DNA of 64,000 bases from Actinomycetota bacterium (GTDB lineage: Bacteria; Actinomycetota; Actinomycetes; Nanopelagicales; Nanopelagicaceae), in NCBI GenBank assembly GCA_947371865.1, contig CANBRH010000001.1, positions 21,265 through 85,264 on the forward strand. Direction: 5' to 3'. Positions 1 to 7,921 of this stretch are shown piece after piece. A program made the translations under genes and the position numbers. How positions within the stretch are numbered: position 1 is the stretch's first letter; each line of letters begins with the position of its first letter. The notes below the pieces were generated by a model, which was not told the origin of the DNA, did not search any database, and was given only the letters and a program-made list of their open reading frames with translations.

Positions 1-1065
1 AGAATTTTCCGGATCCAGTAACAATCGACTCACTTTTTCTGCAATGTCGGAGGTGTTCGTGCCATCAACCACGACGCCTGTTTCACCTTCGATTACCGCA
101 TCTGGTGCTCCGCCAGAATCACCTGCAACAACTGGCAGTCCACATGCGCTTGCTTCTAGATATACGATCCCCAAGCCTTCAACTTCTAATCCAAAAAAGC
201 GCGAACGCGAGGGCATAGCGAAGAGGTCGCCCAATCGGATGTAGGTAGGCAATTCTGGATAAGTTAGTCGGCCTACAAAAAGTACGTGGTGCTGCATGTT
301 GGTTTCTGCTACCAATTTAACCAGGTGATCTTTGTATGGACCTTCCCCGATCAACATCAGAAGTGCATTGGGAACCTGTCGGACAATCTCTGGCATCGCT
401 TCGATGAGTTTGTCTTGACCCTTTCTGTGCACCAACCGACCTACTGAAATGATGACTTTCCGACCGTCCAACTGAAGGCGATCTATGAGTGCAGGATCTT
501 TAACGCCAGGAGTGAAATGCTGAAGGTCGATGCCGGGTGCAATCCGGACTAGGGCAACACGTTTTCCCACTGCTTTACTCATCGCATTACGAGTGAATGA
601 GCCTAAGTAACCAATAGCATCCAGTGAGTTACCAATATGGCGCATAATCCAGGTAAATGGCGGCAAGGTTGACCACCAGACCTCATGCCCATGCGAAAGC
701 GATACCAGGCGTTTGGCTCCGGCTCGTCTCAGTACTGGTGCCATCCACGCCAAGGGCGCTGCCGCACCAAACCAGACAAATTGGCATTGATAGTGACGCA
801 ATACCTTTGCAACATCGCGATTTACCCTAGGGGTCGGTAGCAAGATTTTTGCTCGATCGCGCACGACAATAATTCCACTTTTCTTCAAGAGTTCAGCATC
901 AAATGCCTTGTCGCCCGGTTGGGAAGATGTGTAGATAACTATCTGTTGACCTTCAAGTTGTTCTAATAAACCCAAAATGAAGGTTTCGATTCCGCCAGCA
1001 CGTGGACCAAGATCATTGGTGACCAAAAGAATCGAGCGAGAGTTAGATCCTTCGGGCGCCGACAT
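1..1065 (-). CDS. GT4 family glycosyltransferase, PimB-like (3' end outside window)
   Basis: The reading frame starts at ATG 1065 and runs off the left edge, so the C-terminus is missing. The N-terminus has the glycogen-synthase-type start LLVTNDLGPRAGGIETF, typical of retaining GT-B glycosyltransferases. Further in are ISVGRLVHRKGQD and the nucleotide-sugar region FGLEVEGLGIVYLEASACG followed by PVVAGDSGGAPDAV. The last two resemble actinobacterial phosphatidylinositol mannoside mannosyltransferases (PimB'/MgtA). The likely role is transfer of mannose or another hexose from a nucleotide sugar to a lipid on the cytoplasmic membrane face. The exact acceptor is inference. The start overlaps the end of the upstream NlpC/P60 gene by 23 nt, so the two are probably co-transcribed. 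Confidence 0.85.
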   Translation of the reverse strand, partial: MSAPEGSNSRSILLVTNDLGPRAGGIETFILGLLEQLEGQQIVIYTSSQPGDKAFDAELLKKSGIIVVRDRAKILLPTPRVNRDVAKVLRHYQCQFVWFGAAAPLAWMAPVLRRAGAKRLVSLSHGHEVWWSTLPPFTWIMRHIGNSLDAIGYLGSFTRNAMSKAVGKRVALVRIAPGIDLQHFTPGVKDPALIDRLQLDGRKVIISVGRLVHRKGQDKLIEAMPEIVRQVPNALLMLIGEGPYKDHLVKLVAETNMQHHVLFVGRLTYPELPTYIRLGDLFAMPSRSRFFGLEVEGLGIVYLEASACGLPVVAGDSGGAPDAVIEGETGVVVDGTNTSDIAEKVSRLLLDPENS

Positions 1066-2068
1066 AACTCAGATTGCCAAATCGATATCCAAAACTTGCA
1101 ACTTTAACTCGTGCGCCTGGATGTGGAGCATGAACCATTCGTCCACCTCCCAAGTAAATTCCAACGTGGGAAATCGGGTGGCCGAAGAAAACTAAGTCGC
1201 CTGGACGCAATTTATTGAAGGGAACAAATTTTCCATATCCGTATTGGGCGGCTGCCGAATGGGGAAGAGAAACTCCCGCGCTTTGGAAACCTCGCATCGT
1301 TAAGCCAGAGCAATCCCAATAGGTAGGCCCCGCTGCTCCGAAGACATAACGATCGCCAATCTGCTTGATGGAAAACCGCAAGGCGATGGCACCGCGCCCA
1401 GATCCAAGATTTGCTTTTAATGCGAGCGCTGTTGAACTCTTTTGGTCAGAATTCTCTTGGTTATTGATCAGATCTTGGAGGCGCTTGCGCTCGGCTTTGG
1501 ATAATTTGGAAAAGAGTTTTTGTGCCTCTGCCAACTTTGCCTTCGCCGCATTCTGTTGAGCAACATACTGACGCTGCGCAGCTTTGACGAGCGCTACTTT
1601 GTCGTTCACCGTCATCGAGGTGGCATTGAGCCGTTGCTTTGCGACGGTGTACTTACGAAGTTGAATCGCCTTCTTGCGGGTCACCGATTCCAAAGAACCA
1701 GCCGAAGAGAGATAGAGCGAAGGATCGGAAGAAAAGAGGAGTTCCATACTTTGGCTCAATCCCCCAGATTTGTACTGCTCGAGTGCGATCGCTCCGAGAG
1801 ATTTCTTGAGTGAATTTACGGTGACCGCTTCTTGAGAAGCCGCCTGCTGCACCGAGGCCAGGGTGTGATTGAGGGTATTGAGCTGAACTTGAGCCTGCTG
1901 GGCTGCCTCGCCCGCTGTTGCGGCCTGCTCTTGGAGCGAACGTATCTGGGCTTGAATGGCAGCCAAATTAGGAGCGGCCTGAGCCGGCAAGGGCTGAGGC
2001 AAGAGCGAGAAGGTAAGCGAGAGCCCTAAGACGATTCCAAAACGGGGAATAGAGAGTGGGGCCTTCAT
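1043..2068 (-). CDS. Secreted NlpC/P60 peptidoglycan endopeptidase (RipA-like)
   Basis: A protein of 341 residues with an N-terminal signal peptide (basic MKAPLSIPR, then a hydrophobic stretch ending near LPAQA). A long Ala/Gln-rich coiled coil covers roughly residues 30-215, and a C-terminal NlpC/P60 domain follows. The catalytic residues are visible: Cys in YWDCSGLTM, His in ISHVGIYLGGG and a further His in MVHAPHPGA. The family cleaves D-Glu-(m)DAP bonds in peptidoglycan stem peptides and acts outside the membrane in cell separation. A GTG lies six codons further upstream (2086). ATG 2068 is preferred because it begins the signal peptide and has TAGCCT 7 nt before it, matching the leaderless pattern seen elsewhere here. 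The downstream glycosyltransferase overlaps its end. Confidence 0.9.
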   Translation of the reverse strand: MKAPLSIPRFGIVLGLSLTFSLLPQPLPAQAAPNLAAIQAQIRSLQEQAATAGEAAQQAQVQLNTLNHTLASVQQAASQEAVTVNSLKKSLGAIALEQYKSGGLSQSMELLFSSDPSLYLSSAGSLESVTRKKAIQLRKYTVAKQRLNATSMTVNDKVALVKAAQRQYVAQQNAAKAKLAEAQKLFSKLSKAERKRLQDLINNQENSDQKSSTALALKANLGSGRGAIALRFSIKQIGDRYVFGAAGPTYWDCSGLTMRGFQSAGVSLPHSAAAQYGYGKFVPFNKLRPGDLVFFGHPISHVGIYLGGGRMVHAPHPGARVKVASFGYRFGNLSYVGARRI

Positions 2069-2211
2069 CTGAGGAAGGCTAACCACCTGGGCTTGCTGGG
2101 TTCAAGCCAGAAGGGCGCTTTTGGGCTGGGAATCTCATCACCTGCACGCTCAGTTGGTCGATAATCTTTCAAAAATGGCAGATTTTGCCGCTGGCACGTC
2201 TGCTCGACTGA

Positions 2212-2394
2212 TTATTGGGCAAAACGTAAGGGCGGGACCAATCCATGCTCGGCCAGGACCCCGATAGCAGCATTTTCCTGAAGTGATATTTCCGGTGCTG
2301 GGCCGCTGGGGCTGGCAATGGTGAGTAAGACCGAAACAACGCAATCTTCGCAGGCTAAGTCGCGCATGGTGCAGGAGTCGCAATCAATGATCAT
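2212..2394 (-). CDS. Small conserved cysteine-rich actinobacterial protein
   Basis: A 60-residue protein. Its first twenty residues hold four cysteines in two pairs (CDSC and CEDC) followed by VVSVLL. This arrangement recurs in small unannotated actinobacterial proteins encoded next to NlpC/P60 genes, and its function is unknown. The Cys pairs could bind a metal, which is inference. A longer frame begins at 2424, but ATG 2394 is chosen because TACCTT lies 7 nt upstream and the conserved part starts there. It is divergent from the RibD-C reductase gene. A second minus-strand frame overlapping it (2150-2383) has no recognisable family and looks like a shadow. Confidence 0.65.
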   Translation of the reverse strand: MIIDCDSCTMRDLACEDCVVSVLLTIASPSGPAPEISLQENAAIGVLAEHGLVPPLRFAQ

Positions 2395-2468
2395 GCTCTG
2401 AAAGGTATATGCCGCCACTGACATTCCTTCGAGTCAATTTCACGACACAAGTGCCATAGCGTTTACCT
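2395..2468. promoter_or_regulatory. Divergent leaderless promoters (small Cys protein / RibD-C gene)
   Basis: This 74-nt gap holds two back-to-back -10-like hexamers: TACCTT on the minus strand (2402-2407), 7 nt from ATG 2394, and TAGCGT on the plus strand (2457-2462), 6 nt from ATG 2469. Neither gene has a Shine-Dalgarno sequence. Leaderless transcription in both directions is inferred. Confidence 0.5.
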
Positions 2469-3032
2469 ATGTCCTTTCCTACAACCGGCCATGATCCGCG
2501 AGCACGTGATCACTGGGTTTTTGCCAACGTAGTCATTGGCCGGGATGGCTCTACGACGATAAATGGTCGATCCAAGGGATTGAGTTCCGTGCACGACCGA
2601 GCACTCTTTCATCGTATTAGGGAATCTGCAGATGCACTTCTGATTGGTGGCAGTAGCGCTCGCATTGAACCCTATGCCAAAACCCCAAAACCGCTCTTCA
2701 TTTTATCTCGCCAGCCTGCGCTCCCCGAGAAAATAGCAATGAATGATTCGGCGCAACTGCTTCATCTTGATCTACCAGCGGCGATAAGTCACTTGCGCAT
2801 AATGGGCTTTTCCAAAATTCTTATGGAAGCCGGGGCCACGCTTCTTCTCACGGCTCTGCGTTATCAAGAGCTCGATGGATTGTATATAACGCGCACTCCG
2901 TTCTCTCCGAATGAAAATCTGTTGGATCTGGAAGTTCTGGAGACACTTCTGACCGAACAAGGATTTATCGAACTCGAACGAGAAGAGAAGGCTGGTGAAA
3001 TCTTCTCATTTTTTGCCCGCCAGAAATATTAA
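2469..3032 (+). CDS. RibD C-terminal / dihydrofolate-reductase-like reductase
   Basis: A protein of 187 residues matching the RibD C-terminal (pyrimidine reductase) fold. It has WVFANVVIGRDGSTTINGRS near the N-terminus, DALLIGGSSARIEPY in the middle and ILMEAGATLLLTAL in the nucleotide-binding C-terminal half. The family reduces ribosylamino-pyrimidines or related substrates with NADPH. There is no deaminase domain and no riboflavin gene nearby, so the substrate cannot be assigned. The start is set by ATG 2469, with TAGCGT 6 nt before it and no Shine-Dalgarno sequence. It ends 4 nt before the convergent transporter gene. Confidence 0.8.
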   Translation: MSFPTTGHDPRARDHWVFANVVIGRDGSTTINGRSKGLSSVHDRALFHRIRESADALLIGGSSARIEPYAKTPKPLFILSRQPALPEKIAMNDSAQLLHLDLPAAISHLRIMGFSKILMEAGATLLLTALRYQELDGLYITRTPFSPNENLLDLEVLETLLTEQGFIELEREEKAGEIFSFFARQKY

Positions 3033-3036
3033 ATAT

Positions 3037-3879
3037 TTAGCTTGCCGCCGAGATTAGGGCGACTCCGCCCACTGCCAAGAAAATGCCTAGGTATTGAACC
3101 CGATGTAATCGCTCATGGAGAAATCGAAATGCAAGAATGGCAGTCATGATCGGAAAGAGTGATCCAAGGACCATAGCGATGGAGACCAAACCTTTGGTGG
3201 TTGCCAATCCCAAAAGATAGTTGGCGAGAAAATCGGTTATTCCGATAAAGATTAATATTGGAAGTTCGCTGACACCGAAACCACCGACCGTGCGAAATCG
3301 CAGAGCAAGAAGTACGCAAAATCCCACAGTAAAGACCCGCATCGTTGTCATCGTCATGATCGAACTAGTCCGTGAACCCACGGCCATAAAAGCCAACGCC
3401 GTTCCGAATCCAAGTGCTGCACAGAGCGCAAGTAGCAATGGTCGAATGGAAACTCCACCAGCTATCTCGGGGCCACTTGCGCAAAAAGCGCCGGCCAGTG
3501 CGATGCCCATGCCAATAAATTGCAGCGCTTTCGGCCGTTCGCCATCTACAAATGCCACAGTGAGTGGGATGAGAGCGCTCAGCGAACTGATGGGCGAGAC
3601 GAAGCCCATTCGCCCCGTAGAAAGTCCGGCGTAGAAAGCGGTGAGTCCAAAAAATCCGGCAATGCCAGCGCAGATTGCTGGAAGGAAATATCCACTCCAA
3701 CTCAAATTTGGCGCAATCCAACCTGATGTAACAAGGACAAGCAGGGCTCCAAAGATCAGTCCAAAGGCTTGAGAAACTCCGGTCACGGCTAAGGATTTGA
3801 AACGTTTTGAGAGGTTTCCCCCAAGAAAATCGGCCGTTCCCCAGAGAACGCTGGAGAGAAGTGCAAGGAGTGAGGCCAT
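3037..3879 (-). CDS. EamA/DMT-family membrane transporter
   Basis: A very hydrophobic 280-residue protein with about ten predicted membrane segments in two EamA repeats. It starts SLLALLSSVLWGTADFLGG, and the second half contains GLVSIAMVLGSLFPIMTAI followed by HERLHRVQYLGIFLAVGGV, the usual C-terminal DMT signature. Members export or import small metabolites such as amino acids or nucleotides; the substrate is unknown. TAACCT at 3886-3891 sits 6 nt before the ATG, consistent with a leaderless message. It is divergent from the DUF3000 gene and convergent with the RibD-C gene. Confidence 0.85.
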   Translation of the reverse strand: MASLLALLSSVLWGTADFLGGNLSKRFKSLAVTGVSQAFGLIFGALLVLVTSGWIAPNLSWSGYFLPAICAGIAGFFGLTAFYAGLSTGRMGFVSPISSLSALIPLTVAFVDGERPKALQFIGMGIALAGAFCASGPEIAGGVSIRPLLLALCAALGFGTALAFMAVGSRTSSIMTMTTMRVFTVGFCVLLALRFRTVGGFGVSELPILIFIGITDFLANYLLGLATTKGLVSIAMVLGSLFPIMTAILAFRFLHERLHRVQYLGIFLAVGGVALISAAS

Positions 3880-3950
3880 TGCGCGAGGTTACAGGGCTTT
3901 CTCGCTCGCGCCTGTCACCTAAATGACCGTTGGCTTATTACCCTAGAACC

Positions 3951-4496
3951 GTGTCTTCGCAGAGTTTTGACAGTGCACTTGCACTGATTAGAACCATATC
4001 TTTCCGCAATGAGATTGAAATCTCCGAGGTGCCCGCGCCACAGAAATTAGCCCCGTTTTCGTTAGCGCTCTCGGCAGATGTAGAAGGAGATCGAGCATCT
4101 GGACGTTTCGTCCTACTGCATGACCCGGCTGGTCAAGATGGATGGTCAGGCAAGTACCGCTGCGTTACTTATGTAAGTGCAGATATTGATACCGATATGG
4201 TCTCCGATCCGCTCCTGGCTGATGTCGGCTGGACCTGGTTGCTGGAATCTCTCAAGAAATATAAATGTGAATTTATTGCTCCTAGCGGCACGGTGACCCG
4301 AGTTTCCAGTTCCTCTTTCGGAACTTTGGTCGACCGAGACGAAGAGAGCGAACTAGAAGTCCGCGCCTCATGGACCCCGATCGATGGCGAGGATCTTTCC
4401 GCTCATGTCAAAGCCTGGATAGATCTCTTGGAAATTGCTGCTGGTTTGGCTCCCATTCCCGAAGGCGTCACTCAACTTGCCCGACACAACTCCTAG
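3951..4496 (+). CDS. DUF3000 family protein
   Basis: A protein of 181 residues of an actinobacteria-specific family of unknown function. Recognisable stretches are the N-terminal ALALIRTISFRNEIEISEVP, then APQKLAPFSLALSADVEG, the central DPLLADVGWTWLLESL and the C-terminal DLLEIAAGLAPIPEGV. GTG 3951 is preferred over the upstream TTG 3930 because TACCCT (3939-3944) lies 6 nt before it. The next gene starts 11 nt after the stop. DUF3000 followed by an RNase D/HRDC protein is a conserved actinobacterial order, suggesting linked expression and perhaps a role in RNA metabolism (inference). Confidence 0.85.
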   Translation: MSSQSFDSALALIRTISFRNEIEISEVPAPQKLAPFSLALSADVEGDRASGRFVLLHDPAGQDGWSGKYRCVTYVSADIDTDMVSDPLLADVGWTWLLESLKKYKCEFIAPSGTVTRVSSSSFGTLVDRDEESELEVRASWTPIDGEDLSAHVKAWIDLLEIAAGLAPIPEGVTQLARHNS

Positions 4497-4507
4497 AAAA
4501 TAAGGCG

Positions 4508-5776
4508 ATGGTCACCCCTTTACTCGCACCGATTGGCGGCGTCCCCGCACTGATTACTTCAGTTTCCGGCTTTGAAGCTGCTATCGCCGAAATTCTTCAA
4601 GGCTCGGGTCCTATTGCTATTGATGCTGAACGTGCGTCGGGCTACAGATACAGCCAACGCGCCTACCTCATTCAAATCAAACGAAATGGTGGCGGATTGC
4701 ATCTGCTCGATCCGATTGCAATTGGTTCGACAGGATTATGGAAAGCGTTGAGCGATGAACTTTCTGACCAGGAGTGGATCATTCATGCAAGTACCCAAGA
4801 TTTACCGTGCTTACGCGAACTTGGCGTCGAACCCAAAATTCTTTTTGACACTGAACTTGGTGGACGAATTGCCGGCTGCGAACGTGTTGGTTTAGGCCCA
4901 CTAGCCGAATCACTTCTCGAAATTTCACTCGCCAAAGAACATAGCGCTGTGGATTGGTCGCTTCGACCACTGCGCGCTGAATGGTTGAACTACGCTGCCC
5001 TTGACGTCGAGATCCTGATCGAACTTCGCGATGCCGTCGCTATCAAATTATTAGAGCAGGGAAAACTGCATTGGGCGATGGAGGATTTCAACAGCATTAT
5101 TCACTCACCTGGTTCGGCGCCCAAGAAAGATCCGTGGCGTCGGACTTCCGGAATGCACAAGATTCGAGATCGTCAAACACTGGCGATCATTCGCGAGTTG
5201 TGGATTGCACGCGATGAATATGCAAAGCGGATTGACCTCTCTCCTGGTCGAGTTTTTAACGATGAAGCCTTAATTGAAATTGCCACCAAGCGGCCTAAGA
5301 GCGTTACCGACCTATCCAAAATCGTTGCCAGGCGGAGCCGAGTTGAAAATCCGCCGGTAGAGAAGTGGCACCAGATCCTCACCGACGTACTTACCTGGTC
5401 CAATGATCGCTTTCCAGAACTTCGCACACCTTCCACTGGTTTACCTCCTATCAAATTGTGGCGAGATAAAAATCCACTCGCCTTTGCCCGCCTCTCCCAT
5501 GCTCGCGCCGCCGTCTTAGAAATTTCTGACGAACTAGCCATTCCGGCCGAGAATCTCATCTCCCCTGAATTTGTCCGTCGCCTCTGTTGGAGCGAACCCC
5601 TAGCCACCGATCCGCAGGAACTTACTGCCGAGGTCAAACATCACCTTCTCGAGTTAGGCGCTCGCAGTTGGCAGGTGGACCAGCTCTTGGAGGCGCTCGT
5701 AGAGGCAGTACAGCAAACCGTGCCGTTGCCACCCAAGGCCGACGAGGAGCCTGAAGCCAGCCCCGAAGAGGCCTAA
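4508..5776 (+). CDS. rnd: Ribonuclease D-like 3'-5' exonuclease with HRDC domain
   Basis: A 422-residue protein from ATG 4508. The DEDDy exonuclease domain occupies about residues 25-200. DxE is in AIDAERASGYRYSQ, the second acidic site is in HASTQDLPCL, and the final Tyr/Asp are in NYAALDVEILIEL. An HRDC domain follows at about residues 215-300 (IIRELWIARDEYAKRIDLSP). RNase D trims 3' ends of tRNA and other stable RNAs with two metal ions. The C-terminus is acidic. The open frame extends upstream to 4370 through the DUF3000 gene in another frame; ATG 4508 just after the DUF3000 stop is the sensible start. Confidence 0.88.
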   Translation: MVTPLLAPIGGVPALITSVSGFEAAIAEILQGSGPIAIDAERASGYRYSQRAYLIQIKRNGGGLHLLDPIAIGSTGLWKALSDELSDQEWIIHASTQDLPCLRELGVEPKILFDTELGGRIAGCERVGLGPLAESLLEISLAKEHSAVDWSLRPLRAEWLNYAALDVEILIELRDAVAIKLLEQGKLHWAMEDFNSIIHSPGSAPKKDPWRRTSGMHKIRDRQTLAIIRELWIARDEYAKRIDLSPGRVFNDEALIEIATKRPKSVTDLSKIVARRSRVENPPVEKWHQILTDVLTWSNDRFPELRTPSTGLPPIKLWRDKNPLAFARLSHARAAVLEISDELAIPAENLISPEFVRRLCWSEPLATDPQELTAEVKHHLLELGARSWQVDQLLEALVEAVQQTVPLPPKADEEPEASPEEA

Positions 5777-5784
5777 CTCACCTG

Positions 5785-5812
5785 AATTACGCAACACTCA
5801 AGTTGCGTAATT
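5785..5812. promoter_or_regulatory. Perfect 11-bp inverted repeat over the FTR1 promoter
   Basis: AATTACGCAAC (5785-5795) and GTTGCGTAATT (5802-5812) are perfect reverse complements separated by 6 nt. No T-run follows, so it is not a typical terminator. The right arm contains TTGCGT (5803-5808), 18 nt upstream of the -10-like TAGGCT (5827-5832). A repressor bound here would cover the -35 region of the iron permease gene. An iron-responsive regulator is a reasonable guess but not shown. Confidence 0.55.
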
Positions 5813-5838
5813 CCACTACACCGCTCTAGGCTTCAGAA
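5803..5838 (+). promoter_or_regulatory. Leaderless promoter of the FTR1 gene
   Basis: TTGCGT (5803-5808), an 18-nt spacer, then TAGGCT (5827-5832) and 6 nt before GTG 5839. There is no Shine-Dalgarno sequence. Confidence 0.5.
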
Positions 5839-6645
5839 GTGCTCAGCACCTTTCTTATCGCGCTCCGTGAGGGCCTAGAAGCCTCTCTCATCGTCGGAAT
5901 TCTCGTTGCCTATCTGACCCGCTCGGGAAAGAAATCACTACTTGCCTTCCTTTGGCTTGGGGTCGGGGTGGCCGTTGCTTTTAGCCTTGGTCTCGGTGCC
6001 TTTCTCACATTCACCTCCACTCAACTCTCGGTTCGGGGCGAGCAAGTCTTCGCCGGGACCACCTCGCTGGCTGCAGTCGCCTTGGTGACCTGGATGGTTT
6101 TCTGGATGAAGCGCAGCGCACGTGGTCTTAAGCGAGAGCTCGAAGGAAAACTCACCGAAGCGCTACCTATGGGGAAAATTGCCCTAATTTTTGCCTCATT
6201 CTTGGCTGTGGCTCGCGAAGGTCTGGAAACTGCACTCTTCATCTACTCAAATTTCAAAACCGTTGCCAGCGATACCGCACCTTCCATGGGGCTCGTTCTG
6301 GGCTTGGCCACGGCTATCACCTTGGGCTACTTGATTTATCGAAGAACTCTCTCGCTCAACTTGGGTAAATTCTTTACGATAACGGGGATCGCCCTCCTTA
6401 CCGTTGCCGGTGGCGTCTTCTCGCACGGCTTGCGCGAATATCAGGACCTGGGCTTCTTGCCCGGTGGTTCGGCCTACATCTGGCACTCTTCTGGATCCAA
6501 CATCTTCACCACTGTGCTCGATGGCACGATTGGTATCGGCGCAGAATTGACCTGGTTCCAGTTCATCTTTTGGGTCGCTTATCTGACCCTGACTCTACGT
6601 TTTTACACGCGCACCACCCCGGTAAAAGTGGCTCAACCTCAATAA
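5839..6645 (+). CDS. FTR1/EfeU-family high-affinity iron permease
   Basis: A 268-residue integral membrane protein with about seven membrane segments. The two REGLE iron-binding motifs of the family are present: REGLEAS near residue 10 and REGLETA near residue 128. Such proteins move iron across the plasma membrane, in bacteria usually with EfeO and EfeB. Neither partner is encoded next to it, so it may work alone or with distant partners. The start is GTG 5839, placed by the TANNNT hexamer 6 nt upstream. A strong palindrome just upstream suggests tight transcriptional control. Confidence 0.88.
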   Translation: MLSTFLIALREGLEASLIVGILVAYLTRSGKKSLLAFLWLGVGVAVAFSLGLGAFLTFTSTQLSVRGEQVFAGTTSLAAVALVTWMVFWMKRSARGLKRELEGKLTEALPMGKIALIFASFLAVAREGLETALFIYSNFKTVASDTAPSMGLVLGLATAITLGYLIYRRTLSLNLGKFFTITGIALLTVAGGVFSHGLREYQDLGFLPGGSAYIWHSSGSNIFTTVLDGTIGIGAELTWFQFIFWVAYLTLTLRFYTRTTPVKVAQPQ

Positions 6646-6681
6646 TCGCGCCTCATTTCCTTTTTCATTACTGACGAGTAA

Positions 6682-6724
6682 CCTTTCATAATCTTGGCGC
6701 ATAACTAGCGGCAACCATGAAAGG
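6682..6724. promoter_or_regulatory. 8-bp inverted repeat in the fadA leader
   Basis: CCTTTCAT (6682-6689) and ATGAAAGG (6717-6724) are perfect reverse complements 27 nt apart. The right arm covers the purine-rich ribosome binding site of fadA (GAAAGGG, 7 nt before ATG 6731). Either an operator or an RNA hairpin masking the ribosome site is possible. The arms are short, so chance is not excluded. Confidence 0.3.
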
Positions 6725-6730
6725 GCAACA

Positions 6731-7921
6731 ATGGATCAGCGAGTGGTTTTGGTAGATGCCGTACGTACTCCGTTTGGCAAAGCTGGCAGTCTTTATGCCG
6801 GTGTACGAGCCGATGACATCATCGTCCGCGCGATGCGAGGATTGCTCGAGCGAAATCCCACAGTAGATCCGGCCACCCTGGATGATGTCGCCATTGCTGC
6901 TGCAACCCAATACGGCGACCAAGGAATGAATATTGGCCGATCAGCATCGCTCTTAGCTGGAATCCCGAATTCCGTTCCGGGTTATTCAGTAGATCGTTGG
7001 TGCGCTGGTGCGCTCACCGCAGTCACCACAATTTCTGGCGCAATCAGCATGGGTGCTTATGACATTGCACTTGCCGGTGGCGTTGAACATATGGGCAACC
7101 ATCCAATGGGCGAAGGCATGGACCCCAACCCACGTTATCTTGCAGAAAAAATTGTAGATACCGATGCCCTACAGATGGGGGCGACCGCTGAACGCTTGCA
7201 CGATCTCTTCCCTCACCTGACAAAGGAACGCGCCGATAGATATGCCCTTGCCTCTCAACAGAAGACTGCAGCTGCTTACGGCAAAGGTGAGATCCAACGC
7301 GATCTCATTCCGGTCGCAGTCCGCACACCTGAACTTGGTTGGGGAATTGCCAGCGTCGATGAGCCACCACGACCTACAACCACACTTGAAGCACTCGCTG
7401 CACTCAAAACTCCATTTCGAGCTGCCGGTCGAGTAACTGCAGGCAATGCCGCGGGTCTTAACGATGGCGCCGCCATCTCACTTCTTAGCAGCGAGAGCAA
7501 AGCCCTCGAACTGGGATTACCTATCAAGGCCAAAATGGTGACTTTTGCCTTTGCTGGAGTCCAACCTGAGATTATGGGCTTTGGGCCAGTACCAAGTACC
7601 GAGAAAGCACTCGCTAAAGCTGGATTAAAGATTGAAGACATCGGCTTATTCGAAGTCAACGAGGCATTCGCCATCCAGGTCCTCTCATTCCTCGATCACT
7701 TTGGCATCGCCGATGATGATCCCCGAGTAAATATCTATGGTGGTGCGATTGCTGTGGGCCATCCGCTCGCTTCCTCAGGCGTTCGGTTAATGATCAATTT
7801 AGCGCGAGGATTTGAATCTCATCCTGAGGTTCGTTATGGAATCACCACCATGTGCATTGGATTAGGAATGGGTGGAACGATCATTTGGGAAAACCCACAT
7901 TATGTTGGAGGTTCAAAGTAA
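6731..7921 (+). CDS. fadA: Acetyl-CoA C-acyltransferase (thiolase)
   Basis: A 396-residue thiolase of normal family length. The nucleophilic Cys is residue 91 (SVDRWCAGALTAV). The C-terminal catalytic elements are VNEAFAIQVL, the His-containing AVGHPLASSGVR and the second Cys in CIGLGMGGT. It cleaves 3-ketoacyl-CoA to acetyl-CoA and a shortened acyl-CoA, the last step of beta-oxidation, in the cytoplasm. GAAAGGG lies 7 nt before ATG 6731. The stop TAA is directly followed by the fadB ATG, so the pair is translated together as a beta-oxidation complex. Confidence 0.93.
   Translation: MDQRVVLVDAVRTPFGKAGSLYAGVRADDIIVRAMRGLLERNPTVDPATLDDVAIAAATQYGDQGMNIGRSASLLAGIPNSVPGYSVDRWCAGALTAVTTISGAISMGAYDIALAGGVEHMGNHPMGEGMDPNPRYLAEKIVDTDALQMGATAERLHDLFPHLTKERADRYALASQQKTAAAYGKGEIQRDLIPVAVRTPELGWGIASVDEPPRPTTTLEALAALKTPFRAAGRVTAGNAAGLNDGAAISLLSSESKALELGLPIKAKMVTFAFAGVQPEIMGFGPVPSTEKALAKAGLKIEDIGLFEVNEAFAIQVLSFLDHFGIADDDPRVNIYGGAIAVGHPLASSGVRLMINLARGFESHPEVRYGITTMCIGLGMGGTIIWENPHYVGGSK

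Noticed and set aside
2087..2211. Possible ydaO (c-di-AMP) riboswitch upstream of the NlpC/P60 gene
   Set aside because: Cell-wall hydrolase genes often have one in actinobacteria, but the conserved ydaO core is not seen, and the gene appears to be leaderless from 2068.
2150..2383. 77-codon minus-strand frame overlapping the small Cys protein
   Set aside because: Overlaps a better supported gene in another frame and shows no recognisable family.
3024..3038. Short palindrome AAATATT-A-AATATTT between the convergent RibD-C and EamA genes
   Set aside because: AT-only, one-base loop, no T-run; likely chance at a gene end.
5839..5849. GTGCT-C-AGCAC palindrome at the FTR1 start codon, resembling a CIRCE half
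   Set aside because: Only 5-bp arms with a one-base centre, and wrong spacing for CIRCE.
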